Origin: Ricordea florida
Taxonomy: Eukaryota > Cnidaria > Anthozoa > Corallimorpharia > Ricordeidae
Assembly: GCA_949710005.1 (NCBI GenBank)
Contig: OX453287.1
Span: 21,770,517-21,834,516 of the forward strand
Reading direction: 5' to 3'
Length of the DNA: 64,000 nucleotides
Position 1 is the first letter of the stretch, and every line of letters starts with the position of its first letter. The translations under genes and the position numbers were made by a program. The notes below the pieces were generated by a model. That model was not told the DNA's origin. It did not search any database and saw only the letters and a program-made list of their open reading frames with translations. Shown here piece by piece: positions 1-13,587 of the stretch.

Positions 1-1635
1 TGATGTCGAGAAAAAAATATTAGTCCATTTTATCCTCTATTTCGTGTTGGGAGCTGTTGCCATAGTTGCACAGACTCAGACTCAGCTACGTAGCAATGAC
101 CTCATTCTCCAAGCCCAATACAGAGACGACATCAAATTTCAATTCTCAAATTCAATAACAATGTATAAGAGAGAGAGACAAAGGAAATAAGTAATCGTGA
201 CGTGTTTGGATATCTGATGCCGGAAACACGGCTCGTTTATGCACCGTTAATTTTCTCCTTCTAAATAATTTCGTTCGAGAAGTTATATCAAACACTTCGT
301 GCATTTGTTTCACTACATATCAAACACCTCAAATTTCGCAAATTCCCTGTCGCGCGTCGTGTTTAACTCTCTTCTCAATGACTGACATGTGATGAAACAC
401 TGAATCTCGTGTTTGATATACTACTACAAATCAGATAATGAATCCAAAAAAGCGAGATTTCATGTCCAAAGCCGGCCACTAATCAGACACACCATCCACA
501 CGAAAAAATGAAAATAAGTGTACTGAATTCTGTTGCTTACCCGTTCCCTTTTCGAAGGTGCTCCAAAATGCCACGTTCGAGTAACATCTGTTGTACCATC
601 TCTGTAGAGAACAGAAGCGAACAAGCGTTTGTGAAGAAGTGAGGTTTCTTATTGTATGACTTATACCACGAATTTATGGGCACGATAAGTCGAATCCTGA
701 GTATCTGATTGACTACCCAAGCAGGCAACACGGGTCTATATTGCCCGCTCGAGATTCCCCGCTTTGTTACACAAAACAAAACAAACGAAAGCAAAATGCT
801 CCTAATGGGAGCATCAAATCATATTGAGGAGTTTTACTTGAACTGCGCTCCCGAGTCACACAAGTACAGCTCTTCCTTTGATATCACACGGTCTGTCTCC
901 TCACTAGGTCTGCGAAAAAACAACAACAACAACAACAACAAAAATAAACAAATAAACAGACAAAACAATCAGTTACTTAGATTTATTAAATTTTATAGTG
1001 CAACAGTATTTTAGGTCATTTTTAAACGTGACATTACACGTGCTGAAGATTGTTCAGATGAAGAAAAGCTATGGCAGGTTTTTTTCTTTGTTACATTAAG
1101 CCCAACAAGCTTGACACTTGACGTTTCCAACGGGTCCTTAATACTTCGCGTGGATATGAGAATTAAGAAAATTTCAAGTCTGGACTAAATAACTATAGTA
1201 ACTGGAACCAACTGGAACATTATTTGCTAAGAATCTCTCCTATCAACAAATTCGGTATTTAATAAGCAAATCATACATGTATATGCGCACAGCGGTTAGA
1301 AACGTAGTAGTCGATTCGCATAAACGCAGTTTGGAGTTTCAAGCAAGGGTTTGGAGATTAACATTTCAAAGCCAATTTATGCTTCAAACGGGATGTCAGT
1401 GGGCAAAAAAAAAGATTTAACAAACACGCGCTCTGGGTTTGCGAGACCTAATACAGGAATGCTAACTGTCGTTTCACAAACGTTTGCCTAGTTATGTAGT
1501 GGATATTTTTGAAGAAAATGAAACTGGATATCAGTGTCGTAATGAAAATGACTTTAAGATACCAAGATTTCAATCTGTGAGGTATGGAAAGCGCTCTTTA
1601 AGATAACAGGGTCCATATTTGTGGTCTAAATTATC
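1..1635. other. No gene recognised
   Basis: I see no exon or RNA gene here on either strand. It contains a short (CAA)n run near 917-945. Because the XPNPEP1 gene on the minus strand is unfinished at 3813, this stretch is probably one of its introns or lies in its 3' part; none of the missing catalytic exons could be found in it. Confidence 0.5.
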
Positions 1636-1728
1636 TCATATAGTAAAAGGTTTGAACCCAGGAGTATCAGTAGTTCGTCTAGTTTGATCGTCCGGGTGAG
1701 GGTAGTTCTGAAAAGAACTGTTGTTGGT

Positions 1729-1771
1729 GACTGACGTTTCGACAACCTGAGCAGAAGTCATCTTCAGAGTC
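1729..1771 (-). ncRNA. Hammerhead ribozyme-like motif in PLE terminal repeat
   Basis: Read on the minus strand, the sequence has stem I strand GACT, core CTGAAGA, a 20-nt stem II/loop closed by GAC/GTC, then GAAAC, GTC and the other stem I strand AGTC. These are the conserved hammerhead core elements (CUGANGA, GAAA, cleavage triplet GUC). Stem III has no loop, which in known minimal PLE hammerheads suggests action as a dimer. Hammerheads in PLE flanking repeats are established; activity of this copy is inferred. The plus-strand partner near 2585-2625 has lost the CUGA core. Confidence 0.6.
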
Positions 1772-1958
1772 AAGTGAATAATGTTTGTCAGACGATGATG
1801 TTATAAGTCTGGTCTGTTAAACGTGATTGGTCAGTTTAGCCATGATGGTATTGGCTGAAAGACTCGTGTATAAAGTTTGTTACCAGTCATTGGTCGGTTT
1901 CGATCCGTCTATTGTTTGTCAAATAGGTCGGTGTTTGGTCCGTCTATAGTTAGTCAAA

Positions 1959-2360
1959 TTATGTCGGTTTGTTAGAAGTCCGTTTGTCGGTTTTGTTTTC
2001 GTCATGGATAAGTCGTTTGTAAGGCGCCGGTAGTTGTTGACATCTGTTAAGAGGTGTTCGTTCCAAGTTGGTGTACCAGCTTTCCAGAGTCAGTCGTTGA
2101 AAATAGTTTGTACTGTAGGTTAAGCAATGGGCAGAGTCCCAGTCAATGTTGTGGTTTGTCAGTTGATGATGTACAGCAATATGATTGTTGGTATCACCAT
2201 TTCTTGTGGCTCGTTTGTGTTCAGTCAGTCTCGTGTTAAGGTTTCTGCCAGTCTCACCAATGTAAGAAGCCTGGCAGTCGGAGCATTTGATCTTGTAAAC
2301 TGCTCCCTGTCTGTTGTTAGGTTCGACCTTGTCTTTTACCTTGGTCAGTAAATGTCTTTC
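1959..2360 (-). pseudogene. PLE GIY-YIG endonuclease fragment
   Basis: Minus-strand reading of about 130 codons ending at a TAA (1959-1961). It starts in the reverse transcriptase linker (RHLLTKVKDKVEPNN), then GAVYKIKCSDCQASYIGETG, followed by R-x-L-N-T-R-L-T-E-H-K-R. The YIG motif, the CxxC in the YKIKCSDC segment, and the downstream Arg/His match the GIY-YIG domain typical of Penelope-like elements. The reverse transcriptase that should precede it is missing on this strand, so it is a 5'-truncated copy. Confidence 0.8.
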
Positions 2361-2369
2361 ACAAAAACA

Positions 2370-2578
2370 ATTACAACGCTGACTTTGTTAGACGAAACAT
2401 TTACCGACCTACTGAAACTGACGCAACGAACAGGAACCCGACACCGGTTACTACAGTGACTATACCTTACATTAAGGGCACTTCTGAAATCATCTCACGG
2501 ATCCTACAGCCCTACAGCATCCGTGTAGCCCACAAACCTACAATCACCTTACGACATTTACTGACCAAGGTAAATGAT
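2370..2578 (+). pseudogene. PLE reverse transcriptase C-terminal fragment
   Basis: Plus-strand reading of about 70 codons with FVRRNIYRP, then TIPYIKGTSEIISRILQPY and ends at LRHLLTKVND. This is the thumb/linker end of a Penelope-like reverse transcriptase, immediately upstream of where the GIY-YIG domain would begin. Instead it runs straight into the element's terminal repeat, so an internal deletion is evident. No catalytic reverse-transcriptase motifs are present. Confidence 0.7.
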
Positions 2579-2774
2579 CAAGATCAAGATGACTTCCGCT
2601 CAGGTTGTCGAAACGTCAGTCACCAACAACAGTTCTTTTCAGAACTACCCTCACCCGGACGATCAAACTAGACAAATTATCTCATGCTGATAAAAATGGT
2701 AATAACTTGAATCTTTTTATCAGAAAGAAGAGACTCGGCAAACGTGCCTGAGGACAGTTCTGAAAATTGTCATT

Positions 2775-3578
2775 TTGATTTTTGATTTTGATTTTTGATT
2801 TTTGATTTTGATTTTTGATTTTGATTTTTGATTTTTGATTTTGATTTTTGATTTTTGATTTTGATTTTTGATTTTGATTTTTGATTTTTGATTTTGATTT
2901 TTGATTTTGATTTTTGATTTTGATTTTTGATTTTGATTTTTGATTTTGATTTTTGATTTTGATTTTTGATTTTGATTTTTGATTTTGATTTTTGATTTTG
3001 ATTTTTGATTTTGATTTTGATTTTTGATTTTGATTTTTGATTTTGATTTTGATTTTTGATTTTGATTTTTGATTTTGATTTTTGATTTTGATTTTTGATT
3101 TTGATTTTTGATTTTGATTTTGATTTTTGATTTTTGATTTTGATTTTGATTTTTGATTTTGATTTTGATTTTTGATTTTGATTTTTGATTTTGATTTTTG
3201 ATTTTGATTTTTGATTTTGATTTTTGATTTTGATTTTTGATTTTTGATTTTGATTTTTGATTTTTGATTTTGATTTTTGATTTTGATTTTTGATTTTGAT
3301 TTTTGATTTTGATTTTTGATTTTGATTTTTGATTTTGATTTTTGATTTTGATTTTTGATTTTGATTTTTGATTTTGATTTTTGATTTTGATTTTTGATTT
3401 TGATTTTTGATTTTGATTTTTGATTTTGATTTTTGATTTTGATTTTTGATTTTGATTTTTGATTTTTGATTTTGATTTTTGATTTTGATTTTTGATTTTG
3501 ATTTTTGATTTTGATTTTTGATTTTGATTTTTGATTTTGATTTTTGATTTTGATTTTTGATTTTGATTTTTGATTTCA
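2775..3578. repeat. Minisatellite, 13-bp unit (TTTTTGATTTTGA)n
   Basis: About 800 bp made only of TTTTTGA (7) and TTTTGA (6) words, mostly alternating to give a 13-bp period, with phase slips where two 7s or two 6s meet. The minus strand reads through as a long Lys/Ile/Asn/Gln repeat of 13 residues because 3 x 13 bp = 39 bp; this is a composition artefact and not a gene. It sits just downstream of the last visible XPNPEP1 exon. Confidence 0.95.
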
Positions 3579-3812
3579 TAGGTTTCAATAAATATTCATA
3601 CATATTTAACTAAAGGATATAAATTTATAAATTTATTAGCCTTATAAGTATTTTACATAATTATTTTACATATGTATATATCTTATATTTTTCATCTTTA
3701 GTGTCCCCAATTGGCTACTGATCGGCTACTAAGCTAAATATTCATGACACTACAATAAAAATTAACCATCTTTATAAATTTATCACTACAATAATAGTTG
3801 CAACAAAATTAC

Positions 3813-6800
3813 CTGTAATGTATGATGGCCCCATTAGACCCGACAGCAGAGATTGTTTCAAAACTTAGGCTGACAAAGTCTTCTTGTTCCCTAAACAAAA
3901 ACCATGCACGAAATCATATATCTTGTCAATTGTACATAACGGTATTTCTTATCTTATGGTACGCTGGGGTACAAGTCTAACCAACGCTGTTTGAGAACAA
4001 GAATGTGAAACTCAAAGTAATCCCGAAAACTTGGAATTTCCTCCCGATTTTGTCCCAGAAATTCCCATAAAAATAAAACTTCCCGAAATTGTGATTATAT
4101 TATATCATGTTTCCCAAACAATTTCCAGGGTTCCCCCATTCCCGATTAAATATCCAAATTCCCGAAACAGGCCTCGTTAGAGTTGCTACCCTCCAGTGAC
4201 GGCGGTACAGCTTACATTTATAGGCTCGTTTGATTAACCCATGTATCGCGTGTAAAATAATTGTATTCAGTGTACGATTCCCTTACCGCCGTAGTTCTTC
4301 TAATTTTGCTGCACCAGTCAGTTCCGTAAGTTCAACTTTTGGAACCTTTGATAAATGAGAAATGTTCCACAGCTGTTATGTAATGAAAATTATTATGTCA
4401 ACAAAGGTGTAATAACATGTTGGGGCGTCTGACATTATGCGGGAAAAACGAGAGGGATTTTCAAGGTAAATTGCACGGGAAAAAAGAAATCAAATGAGCA
4501 CCCAAATGTTCGGTAACTGAGAAAAAGTGCGTTTTGAGCGATTCACTACATTTACTGAAAAACCCTTTTCCTCTCAAAGATTTATTTCGTAAGAAGATTT
4601 AAAGATTCTGCAGAAAAAAATTTTCCTAAGCACATAAAAGTCCAAAATCGATCATCCTACAATCCATTACAGGCTCTGTAAGTACCTCGTGTATGAGTAC
4701 ACAATATCTACCCACTACAACTCTTGAATAAACAATAAAAAAAATACTGCATGCCTGTCTTCAAGTCTACAGCTCAGATTCGAGAATTGTTTAACAACTA
4801 CCAATTGCTACGCCTCACCTCCTGCTCCAGCCAAGCAAAGTATTCACACAAAGCCACTGCATCTCTTATCTGTTGTAAAGAAAAAGAAATTGAGATGGGT
4901 TAACAAGGGGGAATATGAGTTGAAATCAATAATTTGTACGACACGAGTTGGATGGAAATACAGTGCTGCGCAAAGATAACTGGCAACACGTTTCAAACAC
5001 CCTTCAAAATGGATAAAACGTGTGCGATAGGCAAATGCGTTTATTGAGGTATCCGATCGTTTGCCTACACGTCGCTACACGTCAGTTTCAATAGGAAGTC
5101 TGTATTTTCGCTATAAACTTTACTCTAGTTGTTAAAACACTAATCTTCACAAACACTTTAACACTCGGCTGAACAAGTGTTTTCTTAAGGTAAATATAAC
5201 ACGCTAATTTCGGGACCAAACTCAGTGTACGCGTAATGAAAAGTGTCAGTTTAATTGGGCATCCTCCAAATAGAGGTTGCACTGTTTGTACAGTACTGTT
5301 TGTAGTTGATCATTATAGCATCGCCATAAATAATTAACTGAACACTATCAACTTACATGAGCTTGTCTCATGCCCTCAATTTCTACAGCATTTTTTACAG
5401 CTTTACTTTGCGCCAAAGGTGATGGCTGAGACACAAGATTATTCTGGAGATGAAGATACAGTATAATGAATTATTAGAAAGATTCAATTTGACAATCAGG
5501 ACAATAAAACAAATACTATAGGTGACTTTGAGTCTTTTTGTCTCAATTTAAACAAAAAATACTTTTCCAGCACATGCCTCAGTGCTGTATACCCAAACAT
5601 TTGAACTTCCAAGCCTTTAATTGGGGCTTTCTATGATTTTCCATACACCTTCAAGTTTGCAAGTTGGCTGATCAATCATCCACGGTGCAGTGTTTGCATC
5701 TGGGGTAGAGTCTTACCTTTTGCACAAGACTAACTATTGCTACACTGGACAATGGGCTTATCTGAAACAGAAAAAAAAGAAACATTACTACTGATACATT
5801 GTACATGTAGATACCATTGAGTAAATTCAATTAGTATATACCAAACAAGTGAATAGCACATTTTGCGCATTCTTGTTGGTTTACTCAGAGGTGATTAGCA
5901 AAGTACTATTCACCTTGGAGCAGCCGAAGAGAAACAAAACAGCCTCCTGTTTCAGTTTCCGAAGAGGAAATTACTTGAATAAACCCTAGTTATTTAGCTT
6001 GTGTTGTATTATACTTAAACAAAAATTTTTCACCACACTGTTTTATTTAACAATTATTCACCTCAGTGTCGGTGAAAGTGGTGGATATTTTCCAAGCCGG
6101 CAAGGTAAATATCCACCACCATTCAACTCCACTTCGGTGAATAATTTTTAATTAAAACAGCGTGGCTAAGTGATCATACCTGTATATTTTCTTCTAATTC
6201 CACCATACATTATCTTAAGGTGGCTAAAATTGTTCGCATACATGGCTTTAGTTTACATAACGATCAGTATCAAAATATTCTATAGTTACATTCATGCACC
6301 TCCTCTAATGTTTGATGTCTTACCCATATCCTTTCACCCGTGTCTGCAATCTCTTTTACTGCGCTATGAATGTCATCATATGGACGGACAATCACAGCCA
6401 TTTTATTGTCACTCTTGGTGTTATTGAGATCAAGATGTTTGGTCACAGCATGGTCAATCTTTGATGAGTCGATAAAAAGACTGGCAAACACCAGCAAAGC
6501 ATGGTTAACAAACTGAGCTTTTGTTACCTGCACATAGTAACTATACTAACTAAATATACTATACAAATAAAAATAAATTATTGTCAACATGATATAAAGA
6601 ATTAAACTTTTGGTTCAACTGACAAATGGATTGACACTGACAATGACATTTCAAGTCTCCTTGGTCAATAACATCTTAGCTGGACTACTGCACTGTAGCC
6701 TACAATCACCCTGATCAATTAAGGGCCCAAAATATTTAATTCCCTTAGCTCTGAAATTCAGAATGCCTCTAGTACTGCTTTGTTCAATTCTAAACTTAAG

Positions 6801-9800
6801 TCATTTTTTCTTGGTATAAGCACAATTTAGTTCTCCTAATGCTTGTGTGTAGTTTTTCTCCTCTTCGCTTTTTTTTTTCTCGTTTATTCTTGCAGTTTTT
6901 TTTCACCTTTTCTTTCTCGTCCTTTTTTTTAATTTTATTATTATTTTTTTTACACTTACACGTTCAGCCTTTTCTATTTTTATCCTATTTTAATGATAAT
7001 TTTCTATGTTCAAAACAAATATGTGTACTTAGAGTTAAATTGCCGATGTCAGCATTGTAATTATTAATTGAATAACATAATCTTAAAAGGTGGCTCTATT
7101 CAAAAGCCTTATTAGCTTTCTTGGGCTTCCTTGCCTCGTCTCTTTTTTAAATTTTACATGTATATTTTGTGTATATGGCAAAATAATAATAAATAAAAAA
7201 AAAATAAATAAAAATTGATCGTGCCGGTATGCATTATTGGGAAGATCAAACAAATTGATAAAGTAAGTTGTACCATCGTAAGGTAAAAGACGGATGCTGA
7301 CACTTTGAGCATTGGCCATTTGTCAAAGTGACAAAGGGCTATTAAATGCTCTGACAAAAGGCTAACGCTTAAAGCATCAGCACCCCCCTTTTACCTCAGG
7401 TTGGTACAACTTTGTCAACTTGTTTGATTATCCCAATTTCTTGTGCTTTAATTCCCCACTGACGCAGCACCAGTTTCTTTAGAAACTACCCCCCAAATAC
7501 AACTGACATTATAATAAGTATTGTGGGGATAGTTTCTAAAGAAACTGGTGCTGTGTCGGTGAGGAATTGAAACACAAGAAATTGGGATTAAATCAAATGA
7601 ATTGATAAAGTAAGTTGTATTGCATATGTGAATATGACCAAGATGAGATCAAGATGGCTGCATATTAACAAAGTGCTATTTTTGCCTTTTTAATGTAACA
7701 GTGTCCCTGTTTCCAAGAAGTAATTGACCTTTTCACTCAAGCACTACAGGAGTTATTACATTATATATTTTTGTTGGCTTAAAGCTTGGGATCAATGTCT
7801 GGTAAGTATCTGGGCAACTATGCACCCACCCCTAATCTAACCCATTAAGTCATGAAGTTAAAAAGTTAGTGTTAATGTTGGGTTAGGGGAAAACAAAAAT
7901 ATATAATGTAATGACTCCTGTAGTGCTTGGGTAAAAAGGTCAATAACTTCTTGGAGACAGCGACAGTTACATTGATACTTATATTGATCCAAACTTTGTA
8001 ACATGCTCTTATTTTGAGTAGTTCCAAAAAATCAGTCATTCACCTGACATTTTCGTGGGTGACGACTGCATAAGCAAAGAAGACTGGGTTAAAAATGACA
8101 TCAGAGCCTCGCATGTTAAACAGCCCTGTAGGACAGTTCACACTGTTATCCATTTGATTCCATGATAATACTGTAAACAAGTTAGCATCAGAAAGCTGTG
8201 GCTTCATATCAACAGGGTGCCACCTCTCCTACCCATGGACATTTGTGGTTGCTGACCACCTCTTTCCCAGAGCCTGCATCTCCAAGACCAGTTAATTCTC
8301 GTATGATTATTGATATACATTCAAAAATTCAAATCTCTGCTCCTAATTTCAACTTTTTGCACTATCTTGATAATCATCATTACAATACAAAAATGGTATG
8401 AATTATGGTATGAATTTGAAAAACCAAAAGAGCAAAAACTAGTGTCATTACATGCCACTTCATCCAATGCTGTAACAACCAGTGCATCTGCTTTCTTCTT
8501 TATCATTGATCCCCTTAATTTCTTGACTTTCTCTTGCCAACTTTTTCCTACACAAGAAAGTTAACCAAAACACTTTTTTATGGTGTTTTCAAAAGTAGTT
8601 AGCACTCAATGTTTTTTGGATATTATATCTCAAACAGCAAAACAAGTTGCAAAATAACATGGCACAGCACTGCTCCACAGTGCATTGCCAAATCGCCTAC
8701 ATTTCTATTTTCCCTGCTAGTTCTTCTATATAAATGAAAGTTCTGTTTTTCATTAGGTACTTCTGTTGACCACTTGAAATACTGCATTAAAAAAAATGGA
8801 AATAGAACAGCTGCTCACACACTGCAAGGCTTACCAACTGATTCATGGTTCTGGTAGTAGTTCAAATGACAATGTATCGGAATGGAAAGAGTAAGCAGGA
8901 GTAAATCAAGTAGGCAAAGAATGTTCAAGCTACTCACCAGTATAAGCTATGTCCAAAACAATCAAACCTTCATTAGGGGGCTTGGGTCGGCAGTGATCTT
9001 CCCAAATAATATCAACCAAATTGTTTTCAGTGTACACCAACGACAAGCCTGCTCTCAACAACATCTGAAATGAATAAAAATTAGGTATGTTATAGTCAAT
9101 AAAAAAATCATGAAATTTTTTGTAGATGTATAGAAAGATGTACAACACATTTAAATTTATTCTAAAGTACCACATTTTAATAGAATTTTTGTATACCTGA
9201 GACATCTTGTGCCATTTCTCTACAAGAAAAAATATATCATTAGAAAAACAAATCATCAAAAAGAATTAATACCAATTAGCAGTATTCTTAATTAGTGTAA
9301 AGCAGCTTGAGTTCCATTCCGAACCCTGAAATCTGGCTGGCTATCTATTCTGTCGTAATATACATGTAAATAGTGAGTTTTAAAAAATGCACCAGTCTGG
9401 AACAATACTACAGTTGAAGTTCTCATACACTGTAAGCTACTTATATCTCAGGGACTTGAAAACGTCATTGTTCCTAGAGCTGGAAGAATCAATAGGGACT
9501 GATCACTTACGAGAGCCTTAATCTGATTAGCATAAGGCTTGTGCAACATAAACATGAATTAATTAATAGTCTAGTATGTGTAACTGTAATATTAAAAATA
9601 ATATTCACTTTATTTCTGCCTGCTAATGAAGAAATTTGCAAATGTACAACTAACTCATCCACAGAGAATGAAAACCAGTAAATTGTTGAGATATGCCAAT
9701 CAGACTCTTTGAGTGACCGCTTATGACAACTTAAAAAAAGGAAAAGACCAGTTGGTAACTTTCAAAAGTGATAGCTAAAGAGCTATAAGTCACATGAATT

Positions 9801-12800
9801 GGATGACTTGTATCACCTCTACAACTACAGCTAATAATGCAACATTTAATTATATGTGTCAGTCACGGATTTAATAAAGTCAGTTACTCTTTACCATGAC
9901 TGATTATCCAGGGATCCACGCCCACTTTAGATCCACTGGGAAGTTCCTATAAATACACAAATTGACACATACACTCTAATGCTATCAGTGAAATGGGTAG
10001 TAAATGAACTTTGTAAATTACTGGGCATACTTAGACAGTAATGCCAACCAAATAAAATGCAATTGTGAAAGTAAAAGACTGAGTGCTAAATGTCTAAGTT
10101 CCAACAAAAGACAAGTACTAGTAATAATACTTGCTTCTGATTTTTTTCTACTAAAATCTACATTGCATTGGTAAAAGTACCTTAACTAAGAGTTTTGTTT
10201 GGACAAGAAAATATTTTGAGCAAAAAAGAAAAAAAAAACAGTTTAGAAAAAATCGTCTTGGTGGTAAAATGTTATTAATAAATCAAAACAATTATTATTT
10301 TAATTCATAAGAAAATTTGGTGATATCCAGAGCCAAGGAAGTCTGGCCATGCACTAGCTGACACAGAATACTGGAATAAGTGCTATTGTACACGTATATT
10401 GGGGAAAGTGAGCCTGTTGTAGACAGATTCAAGTGTAGCATGCATGTTAAAGTTAATTCAAACAATGTTCATAGTAATTAAGGTAAAACAATAATTATAG
10501 CTAAGAGTTACCTCTATTAACCAATCTTCTTGAGTAGGGGTCCCTGGAAAACCTGTAAGTTAAACAATATAACTTATTTGATGATCTGGAGGTATAAAAG
10601 AATACAGCTATATATTTGGAGACATACGGAAAGAATGCGTGGTGTCACCAGCCACCCAGTGGTTTATACCCTAATAAAATTGCAGTGTACAATTTATACT
10701 GAAACAGTTAAAACAATTATAAGTAGCTAAACATAATTAAAAAAGTACAGACTTACCAGCCTTCATCAATTCCCAGTTGGAATCTAACTCTTTCTCTGCC
10801 TGAAGAAAGTACCTTCCATCTGTCCACAGGGCTGCCTTAATATCTGTTACAATAGCAGTGCCTACAAGTGGATACAGACATAATAACAGCAAAACACATC
10901 AATTTTGGTTCATGTTAACTTTATCTTCAATCAATCTTCAAAACGCATTTGACCTAGTCAGCTCACAAAAGCCTTTTTAATAAGGTCATTTTCTTAATCA
11001 ACCATGAGGATGATGACATTCAGTTTAAATATTTCTGTTGGTTCTATGGTTGGAAAGCTTGCCATGGGTGATCAATAAGCAACTTCTCCAAACAATTATT
11101 GCTACACGGTTGAGTAAAGAAATGATGGAAATTAAGAAAGCCATAAACTTGAGAGTAATATATTAAATTAACACCAAATTCTTTGAACAAACAGGCTGGG
11201 AAACATTACTCTACTCAACTAGGGTCTAGGGAGTGAAAGGTGTTAAAGCAAATCACTTGTTTTTACTGTAAAAGAACATTCATCTGAACCTTTAAATTTG
11301 TCATCAAAACCAACCATAATGCAAGGTTTCAATGTAACCTACTAGACTGTATTGTACCTGCAGAACCACTGAAACCAGAAATAAATTCTCTTCTTAGGTC
11401 ACAAGAAGCAAGGTATTCATTCTAAGGAAAAACAAAAACTTGTTATTCTTAACAAACTTCACGATGTTGCACTGCACTAAAATATGCCTAAGCAAAACAC
11501 TTAATTTGCAATTAAAATGAAAGGGCTGTAGACTGAAATGAAGTAACAAAAGCCTTCAGTCAAATAATAATTATTATAATTATAATTATAATTATTATTA
11601 TTATTATTATTATTATTGGGAAATGTGTAACAAAGGTGACCAAGCAAGACATTATCGAGGCCAGCGGCTCACTACAAGTCTGTGCAGGACAAAAGAGTGG
11701 AAGTGAAGCGGCGATTCACGCGATACATAACATATTTGAAGCCGACAATACAGATGCTGTCTTATTGATTGATGCCTCTAATGCGTTCAACTCCTTGAAT
11801 AGGGCTGCTGCTCTGCATAACGTGAGAATATTATGCCCTACAATAGCCACTTATGCAATTAACACCTATAGAGAACCGGCACGTCTGATTATCATTGGCG
11901 GAAAGGAAATGAGATCAGAAGAAGGTACAACCCAGGGGGACCCCCTTGCTATGTATCTCTACGCAGTAAGTCTTCAGCCATTAATAGCACGCTTGAATGC
12001 CTCTACGTTAGTAAAGCAGTGTTGGTTCGCGGATGACGCGATGATGAGTGGGTTGGCCAGGTGGTGAAACTGGCAGAGTTTGCAGCAACCCAACCACAAG
12101 CCTGCTATGCGGCATATACCTTCGGACTGAAGCACAAATGGACGTACTACCTAAGAACATTATCTGATATTGAGGAACTGCTAGAACCATTGGAACGTGC
12201 TATTAGTGATGTTCTGATACCAACAATTACGGGCCATACATGCACAACGAGTGAACGAGAGCTGCTGGCACTACCAGTGAGGATGGGGGGACTGGAACTA
12301 GAAAACCCAGTTGAGCGTGCTGGATTCGAGTACGCAATGTCACTTCAGGTAACCGCTCCTCTTGTCACGCAAATCGTATCCCAAGCGCATGAACCTCCAG
12401 ATGATGCTCTGATAAGATCTTTGCAGTTAACCACGCGTAGAGAGAGAGATGTGAGACTGGACGAAAAATTAGAAGACCTGAGGAATTCCCTACCAGAGAA
12501 GACCAAGAGAGCGATCAATCTCGCAGCAGAGAAAGGTGCTTCAAGTTGGCTAACTGTCATTCCGGTAAAGGAAATGGACTTAAATCTCAACAAGAGGGAA
12601 TTCAAAGATGCAGTCCATTTAAGGTATGACTGGCAGATAAATGACGTACCAAATGTATGTATCTGCGGAGAGCCCTTTAATGTCGATCATGCTATGATTT
12701 GTAAACGGGGAGGCTTCATTATACAACGTCATAACGAGCTGCGGGATCTTGAGGCGCAGATGCTTGATTTGGTCTGTCATGATGTTGAAGTTGAACCAGT

Positions 12801-13538
12801 TTTGCAGGAGATTACCGGTGAGTCGTTAGCCAGAGGGGCTAATACAGCCCCCGATGCCCGGCTGGACATTCATGCACGGGGTTTTTGGTCTAGACAGGAT
12901 TCCACATTCTTTGACGTACGGGTATGCCACCCAAATGCGGAATCGTACAAGGACCTCACCCCTCAGCAAATATATCGCCAGCATGAAAATGAGAAGAAAC
13001 GTATGTACGCAAGCCGAGTTATGGAGGTGGAACAAGCCACGTTCACGCCGCTGGTGTTCACCACTACTGGTGGCATGGCACCTGAATGTCAAGTCTATCA
13101 TAAGCATTTAGCGGAACTCCTGTCAGTCAAGAAAGGCGAGGATTATTCGACTACGATGTCTTGGATTAGAACCAAAATCTCATTTGCCATTCTGAGAACA
13201 TCCCTCTTATGTTTAAGGGGATCGCGTTCATTGAGGAGAGTAAATGTCAACCTAAAAGAGATGGATTTTGACATTGAAAGAGGACTTTTAGGACGATAAA
13301 TTTTGATTTTAGTGTTTTTTTTTAGTGTTTTTTTAATCATTATTAAATTGACAGAAATTGTAAATAGCGTTTTGAATTATTAGTTGTTTTTTTTTATTTT
13401 AGTGCTAGATACAGTTGACCCTCAAATAAAGGTTGTTATTACATAAATTATTATTTTTATTATATAATATTAATACTATTTTTCTTTCAGAATGTGTGTA
13501 TATAGGATTTTTGGAAAATAAATAAAGTTCTTAATATA

Positions 13539-13587
<49 letters not shown>

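Larger units (their letters stand above)
1640..2690. mobile_element. Two Penelope-like element fragments, head to head
   Basis: Two fragments of one Penelope-like retroelement family meet near 2360. The left one runs on the minus strand and encodes a GIY-YIG endonuclease followed by a terminal repeat. The right one runs on the plus strand and encodes the end of the reverse transcriptase joined directly to the same terminal repeat, with the endonuclease deleted. Both share the peptide RHLLTKV at their inner edge. The outer ends are inverted copies of a block of about 90 bp (about 1672-1770 and 2585-2672) carrying the hammerhead-like core. No intact ORF remains, so both are non-autonomous relics. 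Confidence 0.8.

Noticed and set aside
2770-3603. 277-residue Lys/Ile/Asn/Gln ORF on the minus strand
   Set aside because: Pure translation of the 13-bp minisatellite; no stops occur because of word composition.
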